DNA from: Calvatia gigantea
Taxonomy: Eukaryota > Basidiomycota > Agaricomycetes > Agaricales > Lycoperdaceae
Direction: 5' to 3'
NCBI GenBank assembly: GCA_025093985.1
Contig: JACAAK010000004.1
Location: 186,001-250,000, forward strand
Length of the DNA stretch: 64,000 nucleotides
Shown here: positions 55,017-64,000 of the stretch, one piece after another
Position numbering within the stretch: the first letter of the stretch is position 1
Layout of the letters: every line of letters starts with the position of its first letter
Made by a program: the position numbers and the translations under genes
The notes under the pieces: generated by a model
What the model was told of the DNA's origin: nothing
Databases searched by the model: none
Seen by the model: the letters and a program-made list of their open reading frames with translations, nothing else

Positions 55017-55442
55017 CATTTTCTCCGCCTCTTATGGGCCACACAGGTTGACTTCACATCGTTTGCTCGACACTCAATAATAGAATTCTATCAACACGAA
55101 GGTACTGTATCAGCAAAATCTGTTGTAATGCGAGTAAGTTCGCTAGGTGCGAGGGCCCGAGAGTCATCGACAAAGGGTTGAGACAGACTACATGACGGTA
55201 GAAAGCTAAAGAATGTACACCACGTCGAAACACTACTTAAATGAGTCCTATATGAATATTCCCACGGTAGCCATATTGGTATCCCTACACTGTCATCGAT
55301 TGGGCAGAGTTTGTAGCTCATTTCGTCGATTTCGCCGTTAATGCGTCCGATGATGCTGTTATGACTGGCGGTAGCACGATTGAAGATCTGGCTCGTCTTG
55401 TTCGCTTACCCTGAGCATTGATCTTTGGGTTTCCCTTATTTA
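55017..55442. other. Intergenic
   Basis: About 430 bp between amidoligase-like gene 2 and gene X. No gene seen. Confidence 0.5.
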
Positions 55443-56173
55443 CTATATATTGGTAGAATAAAATAGAGCATTGGGTTTCACTACATGATGTCCTTGGGGG
55501 CCTGGTAACGGCACAGTGGAGAGGCTTATATTCAGATTTTGAAGTCCCAACCTTGATCCTGGGGTCCATGCACCGGCACCGTCCCTCGTTGCAAATGCTG
55601 AAAGCTCATTTTGCACCTCAGCCATGTGTTCAGTGAGCTTTTCAAATTCCTGCTCTTGGTCGGACCAAGTCGAAAGATTACCCGTGTTTGCGAGAGTCCG
55701 GGACCCTGAATGGCCTGAACAAATAATGAGTTCAACTTTTGACCAATGCGTACTCCGCGGCGGATATTACGCCTTGAACCTGGAAAACGGTTAGTGATGC
55801 GAAAGGCGAGTGTTTCGGGTCAAAAAGCCGGCTAGGGGTATCTGACAACTAGGACATTTTAGAGAATCTGATGTCGCTTGGCTTGGAGGTAGTACAGTGT
55901 AACCAACCTGAGTACTTTGCAGAAGAATAGCAGGTGAGGACGGCGACGCACCAACAGTGTATTTTGCAAGCTGCTAATAATCTGCGCTCGGATTCGAGTA
56001 GCGTAGAGTTCCCAGCGGCGATTTTCTTGTTTGACCTTGGATCTCCTCAAACCCCAGGCGCCCATACGGATGTCGTCGACATCGTCGGAGCTTAAAGTTC
56101 GTCCACTACCTCTACCAGCCTCGTATGACCAGGCCATCACCATCTCAGCACCTATGTTCGCTCTCCTCACCAT
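55443..56173 (-). CDS. Gene X, unknown protein, spliced
   Basis: First exon from the ATG at 56173: MVRRANIGAEMVMAWSYEAG, a Gly/Ser stretch, then basic and coiled-like WGLRRSKVKQENRRWELYA. A later exon (about 55730-55443) reads SDQEQEFEKLTEHMAEVQNE, which looks like a short coiled coil, and ends NALFYSTNI. The joining introns between 55980 and 55730 could not be fixed. I do not recognise the family. The region upstream of its start is duplicated at 57505-57800. Confidence 0.45.
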
Positions 56174-56460
56174 TGAAGGCGCTGAATGAGGAACCAGAGG
56201 AAAAAGAAATTCCTTGGGGGGATTTTGGTGTTTCGGGACAAGTTGTGAGTAACCCCCAAACTAGATGTGACTTAACTACCGACCAGTGATTAATGATTTT
56301 CCCCGGGAAATACTCTCCTGTGCGCCTTGCCGCTGAGCCTTTGCAAACGGAGAATTCCAGAGGTTTCCACCTAGACTCCTGAAGATGGAAATTCGAGCCC
56401 TACTGCCGGCTTCGCCTGACCACCCTTACCTCTTCTCGCCTTGCTACACCTTCCCTGTAC
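56150..56460. repeat. Direct repeat, copy 1 (upstream region of gene X)
   Basis: Aligns with 57505-57800. Shared blocks include AACCCCCAAACT-like sequence, TTCCC..G..A.CTCT, and GGAAA.TC.AG with CTGCCGGCTTCGCC against CTGTCGGCTTCGCC. Diverged but clear. Confidence 0.7.
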
Positions 56461-56769
56461 TATCAGCTGCCCCTGCCAATATCTCAGTTGCCAGGGCTTT
56501 AATGAGTAAGCAGCAAAAGAGCATCTTCTTTGGAGTGAACCAAAGACCGTTTACTTCTTCAGAATGGGGGAAGGCCTGGCGGTCCTTTTCATACTCACAA
56601 TCTCTCATGCTAAAAAAAAAAACACCATCCGGGTTCTTAACGCCAACGCTCAAGTTAAAGTTCACGAATTTAATGTCGGATTTATCATCCCACCACCGCG
56701 CACTTATTGGCGGAGTCCGCTGTCCCTCCACTAAGTGTCTCATATGTCGATGGAAAAGGTCCGGGATGT

Positions 56770-57480
56770 TCGTTGCACATCAATGTGAAGAGGTATTTAC
56801 CCCGGAGGCAACGATTCTGGCGTTACATTGTACAGATCTTCACAAGAGACTTGGGAGCCAGTAATAGGGGCGCTGCTTTATGACCTTGCTAGCGACTGAA
56901 CAGGGAGAGTGAGGGTCCGCGAGGTTTGGGCTGTGGATTGCCCATTCGTGGTATGCGAGGTATTGAGCAAGGCGGTACTAAGGGAAGAGTAATTTGCAAT
57001 CAACTGTGAGTGCCGCCTGTATGCCGTCACGCCAGGGTGAAACTTATCAACCTCAAATTTGGTCTATGCTTCAGACATTTACCTGTATCTGATGAACATG
57101 TCCATAACATTGGGCGTTGAATTTGGCAAGAGGGAGGCCGAGGCCGATCAGAATATGTCCTTCGCTCGATGTGAATGCATCCCTTCATTCTGGGGAAACC
57201 CGCCGGTTGACGTCGTGTTAACAGATTGCTTCAGTAGGACCACGCGCCTGATGTCCCATTCTGACCTTCATCATTGTTGGGTTGATGTTCAGCCCCGGTG
57301 GTGCCCATCACCCCACGAAGTTGAGGGGTAGCCCTGACCTTGCGAAAGGAAGAAGTCATGATGCCCGTCCCCGGATCATTGAAGGTGAACGCTCGTCCGG
57401 AGATGGGACGAAAGAGGAGTCAGGGTTCTCGTGGTGGCGATAGCTGAGATCTTAACTTACATGACCAGACTCCCACGATC
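56770..57480 (+). pseudogene. H6: alpha/beta-hydrolase pseudogene (plus strand)
   Basis: Plus-strand hydrolase copy. Blocks: EATILALHCTDLHK (56798-56840), VRVREVWAVDCPFVV (about 56913-56957), the GTGAGT donor (57005), a part matching VDFSKRRLIGLGHS as VEFGKREAEADQN (57117-57160) in which GHSLG is lost, LMFSPGGAHHPTKLRGSP (about 57282-57340), and SLKVNARPEMGRKRS (about 57378-57420). Stops and shifts throughout. Confidence 0.75.
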
Positions 57481-57504
57481 TTTCTCCATCCGTGACCGGC
57501 GTCT

Positions 57505-57800
57505 CCATTGTTGAAGATGTGGAATGAGGGATCTGAGGACAACAAGATCCTTGAGGTAGAGGTCCCAGCGCTCAAGGACACTTGTGAGTTACCCCCAAAC
57601 TGGACGCGGTTTTCTTAACTGTTGATAAGTGATTTTTCCCTGAGGTAACTCTTTCGTGCGCCTCGTCACTGGTCCTTTGCAAATGGAGCATCTCAAAACA
57701 GATTTTATAACCCAGACTCCTAAAAGCGGAAACTCAAGTTTTACTGTCGGCTTCGCCTCGTAATACTGGCTACCCTCGATTGTTAGTTCTTACATTCACA
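57505..57800. repeat. Direct repeat, copy 2
   Basis: Pair of 56150-56460; about 1.35 kb apart, with H6 between them. Confidence 0.7.
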
Positions 57801-59039
57801 CCGGTACTCCCAACCACTCCCAACCACTCCCGCCCCGCCTCAACTATGACATCACTGAAAAGCCCTCGTCTTGGGGGGGGTCGAATAGCGATCGGTTACT
57901 CATGAGGCCATGGTTGCGAGCAGCTCACTGATTTGGTTCGTGGTAGCTCCACAAACGTATATGAACACCAACCAGAGCGTCACCCGTTTCCCAAGTACCC
58001 CCCACATCGCGTCAAACACGCCCAAGTGTAAGTCTGTGTATAGGCAGACGTCACTCATGATATCCAATAGGATAAGCAGGCACGGGGGGTGTATTGGATA
58101 AGTTGACATACGCGTATACAGGAAAGCGGGTGAAGGTGAAGAATGTGGTCGTGTGCTAAGGGGTGAATCAGTAAAGGTATCGCTTTGTAGTCGGTTACCT
58201 ATTTCGGTGTTGACATTAGCACGGTCGTTGTAAGCCCAGGCTTACACCAAGTGATCGATCAGGTCCACCACTCACTCCCCTTCGTCCTTCACGGCCTACA
58301 GAACCTCCTCAAACCGTGTCCTCGGATGTTGGTAGTTTCCCTCCGTAGAGACCCGGAAGTACTCTCTCGACAGTGACCGTGACAGCAAGAATGCCAACCT
58401 CCCTCCACCTACCACCCGCCCCCTCCCATCATTTCTGTGAGGAGATCATCCTACAGAACTAATGTCCTATTAGCAACGTTAACCAGTTACACCCTCCGTT
58501 GGAGAGTTTCGCCCGACTCACGCCCCGCCACATATCGCGGTATAATATCACCCACGCCCGTCAACGATGCCTCGGTGCACCACGGTCAAACCATCTCTTC
58601 AACGTTCGACTTTCATCTCTGTCTAGCATCGCATCACGGGAACGTGGCCTACGTTGATGAACCCTACCCAATCACCAGCCTGCGAATTAAGAAGAATGGA
58701 AACCTGTTGGGACGAGCAACCCCCTACCACAACCACCAGCTTAGGCTATCCACTGGGATGTAAATTGCCGCCATGAGCCGGAGAAACGCTCCTTTCACGG
58801 CTGGATATATGGTTGAGGTCGTTTTGGGGCAGGGTCGGACAGGGTTGTCCCAGCCGAAAGCATCAGGCCTTGGGGGTCACAGGTCGTGAATGCACAGGCC
58901 CCGGTCGGTTACATAGGGCCTGTCACCTCTCCACTCTAACTATTCTATCGAAACACTTCCATGTTCAAATCTCGGCCCCTAATTATCGTTGAAGGGACGT
59001 TGAGCACTTCCTCTTTCGGAGCTTGGATAGGGTCCTGTT
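57801..59039. other. No recognised gene
   Basis: A plus-strand frame of 108 codons at 58437-58763 is the longest; no motif recognised. Confidence 0.45.
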
Positions 59040-59170
59040 GGCACCCGCGAAGTGGGAAAGGTTTAGTGGCCAATTCGTGACACCACCTTTAGTTCGTGAG
59101 GACAAACGCTCGGACGGCGAAGTGGATCAAAAAGGTACTCGGGGGCTTCTTGAAATGTACTTTTTTTGGG
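59040..59170 (+). pseudogene. H7: alpha/beta-hydrolase fragment
   Basis: Reads RTNARTAKWIKKVLGGF at 59099-59150, against KANARTAKWDERVLRAF in the intact hydrolase. Only this exon piece is left. With M3 at 60065-59844 it repeats the M-H convergent order, inverted. Confidence 0.65.
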
Positions 59171-59843
59171 GGGGCGGTGTCAACAAAATTATTCGATTAT
59201 AGTTTAGGGTCTCTGCTGCCAAATGCGGTCGTCCTGGCTGGCATCCGCAACCAAGAGGAGGTATGTATGTTTGTCTATCGCCTTCCTCTCGGAACTCGTA
59301 TCTCTTTTTCGAGATATGTCGAAGTTGGAATTGCGATGGAACCAGTAAGAGAACTAACCCGGTTGTGGTCTCGTCCGATACATCCGTTCTCGATCCGGAA
59401 TACAATTCGACTTTCGACACCCTTTCAATTTTGCCTCAAACACTTGTGAGCCATTAACCATCCAGTCTGCCTGAAGTTCACGAATCCATGCTCAATCATA
59501 CTCTTCGCTGCACTGAAAGCCCCATGGTAGGGACACCAGATTCTTGCTCATCTTTTTACGCCCACACGAAACTATATTCCCTGTACCTCCCATAGATACT
59601 CCGCAGAAACGCAGCAAACTAGGGATTCTTATCACGGACTGTCGGTATCGATCGCAGATTCACCTGCCTCGTTCGCGTTTTTGCTACGAGTGGGCTCTTG
59701 CATAAATATTGTCTCTATATACACCACACTTGCCATCCAAGTCAGATTGTAGGTGAAGAGCTAAGGCTCGACACTTATGGAGTTGTAACGGGGCGATGAC
59801 GTTCACACCTCAGTGATTGCGAAAGTTTTCAGTTTATAAGCTC
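59171..59843. other. No gene; contains one arm of a direct repeat
   Basis: 59665-59808 matches 61195-61310 (GAGTGGGCTCTTGxxTAAATATTGTC and GATGACGTTC against GGTGACGTTC). Confidence 0.5.
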
Positions 59844-60065
59844 TTACCGTAAGATATGATGTAGGACAACTGAAAGAGGCACAATGACGTTGGTAAACCA
59901 AAATAAGGCTGGCGTACTCTCAGTTTGGACACTGGAGATGATGCCGAGTATACTGATTAAGATGCCAGCAAGAGCACTCGTAACGAGAACTCGCAAGACT
60001 ATCTTCCGGAAAAGAAGTGGAATAGTGCATGACCGTGGGCGATAGAGAGAAATATAATGTTCCAC
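59844..60065 (-). pseudogene. M3: first exon of the membrane protein family
   Basis: Minus-strand ISLYRPRSCTIPLLFRKIVL, one hydrophobic helix, and VVLHHILR, very close to the first exon of M1 (MSLSNPRKCTIPLLFRKIVL) and M2. The ATG used by M1/M2 reads ATT; a GT follows HHILR as donor. No later exons found to the left, so it is a fragment. Confidence 0.7.
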
Positions 60066-62639
60066 GCAGCTGGAAAGTACATTGTCCAGATTTCGGAAGC
60101 CGGGTTTTTATAGGCAGCAATAACCTTGTTTCGGTGACAGATTGCTGATGTGTTCGAAGGCGAGCACCGCTGCACTGCACAGCGATCAGATGTTTTGATT
60201 CGCTCATCCTCGTAGAGGTAGACGCCTGTGAAAAGAAGTTGGGGATTCAGGCAGCATAACCTCATATCAGAGAAGCCTGGGTTCTGGAGCTCACCCGAAC
60301 CCTGTGGCATTTTCGTCAGCAAGCATTAACGGTTCACCAGACGAAGCGGAGAAGGGACTCTGAGTAATATCAATAGCGGATGATGGTGTAAAACCGGTAT
60401 CATCGAACCTTAGCCATGATGCATGATGAATTTGAACTGCCGCGGGACAAGGACCCTGTCCTCCCCCCCTACCCCACTTCGCCAACAACGCCCTTCATTT
60501 CCACAGACGACGACCAAGATCCCAGACTGACAAACCATTTCTGCTTCAACAACGAGACCACGGATTATACATGAATACGCCTCTATCTTCAATTGCTTTC
60601 TTCACTGTCAAAATCTCAACGGTGGGGAGGATTATTTTCTCTGGCCTGAGTGGTATACTTCGCAGGTTTGCTGTAGCGAAGGCATGGATTGATGCATTGG
60701 TCACGGGCTGTTTGTCGTTCAACAAACCGGTTCAACCTTGGCTTTCTTTCGTATTCCCTGCCCATAATTACGACTGGTGTGGAAGGGTATGTAATTTTAA
60801 CAGATCGACCGGGGTACTAGATACAGGTTTGCCCCTCCAAGAAAGATAAAAGAATGCCAAGAACTGAGAGATAAAACGAAAGAGTCAACACGAAAGAATG
60901 CAGGATTGTTTCGGCAAAGGAGCGACAGAGTGGTATCAAACACGCGAGCCAGATAGGTGAATCTAGCAAGACGAGGGGTCACCGGTCATTAAGGAACACA
61001 TTTTGATAATCATAATTAAAATGCACCAATTGATTGTTGCATATGACTATCCAATACCTAAAAATAAACGCGATTAGCACCTAATCGCTTGAAAATTACA
61101 CACCACTCAGTAATCGACCTTTTTCGCGTTCCCATTATGAGCGGGTGTGTACATATTTCTTTGGACCAACTACATATCACAGCTCTGATCAGTCTCGTTC
61201 GTGCTTTCCACTGCGAGTGGGCTCTTGTGTAAATATTGTCCGAGTCAGGTTGGGGGTGGAGAACTAAAGTACGACGCTTATAGAGTTGTCAGCGGCGGTG
61301 ACGTTCTGCCCTCTTCTCATCATCCACAATGCTCCCCACGGTCCAGTCTCACTCTATTATGGAAAGGACATAAGTCTCTATCCACCAACGATTCCTTTCC
61401 TAGTCGAAGATATGAATCAAACCACAAATCTCTTGGGTAGCAGGAGTTCTCTCGGCAGCTTTCCCCCACCTATCACTCTGGCCATTTCGGTGAGGGGGCC
61501 ACCACCCCGAACCAGAAGCTGCCACCGATCAGTGACACCTTCCACCTCAAGCATTCCGCTCGAAGATCCCCCGTCCGCCGCATCATCACAGCACAATAGT
61601 ACCGACATACACGAACGGTGACTTAGGTACACGACGGCCTTAGCCACCTCCCCCAACCTCTGCCCCCCCCCCCGGGCGTCGCAGGTTTGTGGCTTACGTT
61701 GGTGAACTCACAGTCAACTCACCTAAGATAATTAGTCGCTGGCCTGCAAGTCTAGGGGAACGTTAACCTGTTCCAATGTGTTTCTACCGCCGACTCGGAC
61801 TATCGCACTCGTCCATAAGTCACCACCAGTAACTGGAGAATCAAAACTGGCGATACTAGAAAGCGTCGTAACAAGCACCGAATGGGCTATGGCAGGTCGT
61901 GAATGTACTCGCCTCGTCTCTTAATCCTGTGATCTCGGAAAATCCGTCCCTGAATGCCTCGTTTTCTTCCAGCACATCGACTACTTAAATTGCAAGCTTC
62001 TAGTCAAGATGTCCCTTCTTTCAATTTCGGAAGGCACCATAGTTCACTGTTTCCCTGACAGCGAAAAGAGTTTCTGTTCTATTTGACGGTGCGCTTGGTT
62101 GGTAGCTCCTTCTACCATTCCCCCATTCCTCGGCTCTTCCAACGCTCCTTTCGTTTCCATTATCTTTACATCCTGGGCATCATCTTTCCTTCGTTCCTCC
62201 CTCTGAAGGTCCATACTTCAATTTTCCAAATGATCGACAGACCTTTAAAGATCGTTTGATTTACGACGAAGAAGAATTTAGTCGTACAACCCTATTAATA
62301 AATTTGTTTCAAGATCATAGAGGCACTTGGTTGCAGTGCTTCAAGCTTCAACGGTCGCAACCATTTGATGGAGACACGTCATCTGTTTCTTTCCATCACC
62401 CACCTCCACGATGATGCCTTATTCGATCGCCTTGTTCGTCGTCTTAGGAGCTCGAGACATCAACGGTATAACAAGTTCCCTCCTGCTCCCAATGCAACGA
62501 AGAGTGGTGAGCTGAAAGCAACTGTTTTTGGTCAGCGCGATTAGCTGAATTCATCATTACCAGGTCAGCAAGATCCAAACCCCAACCAACGCAGTGGGGA
62601 CATCCTCAATGGCGCACATAATTTCATTATGAACCAACC
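60066..62639. other. No recognised gene
   Basis: Includes the second arm of the direct repeat (61195-61310), a run of 11-12 C near 61665, and scattered short ORFs (longest 111 codons at 61286-61621, low complexity in part). Nothing assigned. Confidence 0.45.
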
Positions 62640-64000
62640 AACGTTTCTGGTACGACCTCGGGTTAATCCAGAATTTTGTGGTGGGGGGGGGGGTAAGTAA
62701 TCCTGATGTTACTGCAATCATTAGGAGCAGGGAACTCAATCACATTCCAGGGCTCGATCCCGTGCTTGAACACGTTGCACCATACGCAAGCCTCGACGCT
62801 GCAATGGACTCTAGTGCCCGGTTCCCTCCCCCGACGTGCCATCCTGGGACGCGCTTGAAAATAGGGGACAGACTATTTAATTGGGTGGTCAACCCTCAGC
62901 GCGAGTGGAATATGATATGGCTCCATGGCCCAGCTGGCACTGGCAAGTCTGCAGTTGCCCAAACCTTCGCTGAACGTTGTGCCGAGAACGGACGTTTGGG
63001 TGCTTCGTTCTCCTTTTCCCAGCCAAATGATCGCGATATCCCCGGTACTGCCATTCCCAGTCTCGTATATGAGCTGGCTGTATGTAATCCCAGTTACAAA
63101 TCCCTCCTGGCTGCTCAACTCGCTAACGATCTCGAGTTGTTGCGGAAAACACGACGCACACAATTCAAGAAACCTATCATTGAACCTTTCTCGCTGCTAC
63201 ACATACGGGAACCGCTTCTCAATGTCCCGGATGGTTTGGATGAGTGTAGGGGGGAGGACGCTCAGAGATCGTTGAGATGATCAGTGAAATTATTCGGCTG
63301 AAGCAGGGTTTTCCTCTCGTTTGGTTGATCTGCAGTCGACCAGAGTCACACCTCAGGTACCTGTTTTCAAGAGCTGACTTCACGGTTAACTGCGGTCGCG
63401 AGGAACTAGTTATAGACGCACCATCAATTGCCGATGCCGACCTCTATCTCCGGGGTGGGTTGGCAGGAATCAAAGACTACTTCTCGGATGTCACAACTCC
63501 AACCTGGCCGTCCGAAGACCAGATCACCGAGCTTTTGGACTATGCCTCCCGTCATTTCACATTTGCCTCGACTGCACTCCGTTATATAGGCGACCTGACC
63601 TATGCCGCCCCAATGAGTAGGCTTGGCGCCCTCTTGGTTTTCCTCGGAGGTGTTCAAGTTGGGACATCGAACCTTTTAGAAGCCTCTTGATTCTCTCTAT
63701 ACTCGAATTCTCCAGGACGTACCAGGGGATGCCCTCCCGACAATAAAACAAATACTGGGTCACGTCATGCACATGGGGTTTGGCGGATACCTGGACTCAA
63801 CTCAGTCCCTCTGCAATTTTTTCCGCATAGACCAAGCCACATTCTACAGTTCCTGTCGAAAACTCCATTCCGTTATCGACGTACCCTCACCTAGAGCCGC
63901 CTCCAAAACACTACCTGCATTTTTACCATGCATCGTTCTTTGACTACCTCCTCGACGCTCGTCGTTCGGGTAAATTTGCTATTACGGTACAAGATTTTGG
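62640..64000 (+). pseudogene. NACHT-domain NTPase, frameshifted, continues off the right edge
   Basis: STAND-type NTPase of the large Agaricomycete NACHT family, thought to act in non-self recognition and programmed cell death. Parts: linker AMDSSARFPPPTCHPGTRLK, Walker A WLHGPAGTGKSAVAQTFAER (about 62918-62977), SFSQPNDRD, Walker B region PDGLDECRGEDAQ (about 63228-63265), then in another frame QGFPLVWLICSRPESHLRYL with the sensor Arg, and later LYTRILQDVPGDALPTIKQI, ILGHVMHMGFGG, HASFFDYLLDARRSG near the edge. Frameshifts near 63268, 63650-63690 and 63900 show it is a pseudogene or badly sequenced. No repeat domain is inside the window. Confidence 0.88.

Noticed and set aside
56385..56864. 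159-codon plus-strand frame as one gene
   Set aside because: Its end is hydrolase copy H6 and its start lies in the duplicated upstream region of gene X; the middle has no match. Treated as a mosaic.
1..64000. CRISPR arrays, rRNA or tRNA genes, bacterial operon signals
   Set aside because: No regularly spaced repeats, no rRNA-like stretch and no convincing tRNA fold noticed; gene structure is fungal, so Shine-Dalgarno sites and operons do not apply.

Overview
The window looks like a piece of a mushroom-forming basidiomycete genome (Agaricomycetes). The evidence is dense genes with many introns of about 50-60 bp, an Agaricomycete-style NACHT NTPase, an ADE2 protein with fused PurK and PurE halves, a PL1 pectate lyase, an RSA3-like ribosome assembly protein, Ty3/gypsy and Ty1/copia families of the Agaricomycete type, and many nonsense codons made by G:C to A:T changes. 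Everything here was read by eye from sequence; no database search was run.

Layout. 1-3672: the 5' end of a Ty3/gypsy element on the minus strand (LTR, tRNA primer site, decayed gag-protease, start of pol across a -1 slippery site). 3673-13307: degraded host sequence with an intron-containing ADE2 pseudogene, broken alpha/beta-hydrolase copies (called H), a CCT3 (TCP-1 gamma) fragment, and a broken multi-pass membrane protein gene (called M) carrying a solo LTR. 13308-26480: copia element A, split by copia element B1 and by two solo LTRs that landed a few bases apart; every insertion has a short target duplication. 26481-32676: two more H copies, one holding a solo LTR of family A that itself holds a 590-bp inverted-repeat element. 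32677-42929: a second M copy split by a Tc1-like DNA transposon, itself split by copia element B2 and a solo LTR.

42991-55016 is the healthy host part: an intact H hydrolase (7 exons, 344 aa), a pectate lyase (7 exons, 314 aa), ADE2 (4 exons, 580 aa), RSA3-like (2 exons, 202 aa), and two opposed amidoligase-like genes, one intact (233 aa) and one with a single-base frameshift. 55443-64000 is again a patchwork: a gene of unknown function, more H and M fragments in inverted order, direct repeats, and a frameshifted NACHT NTPase running off the right edge.

How it fits together. M and H are convergent neighbours, with 62 bp between stop codons at the best copy, and the pair or parts of it recur at least three times, sometimes with the tail of the pectate lyase gene attached. 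ADE2 is also duplicated. I read the window as one small host gene block that was copied several times, the spare copies then being filled with transposons and eroded by methylation- or RIP-like C-to-T change.
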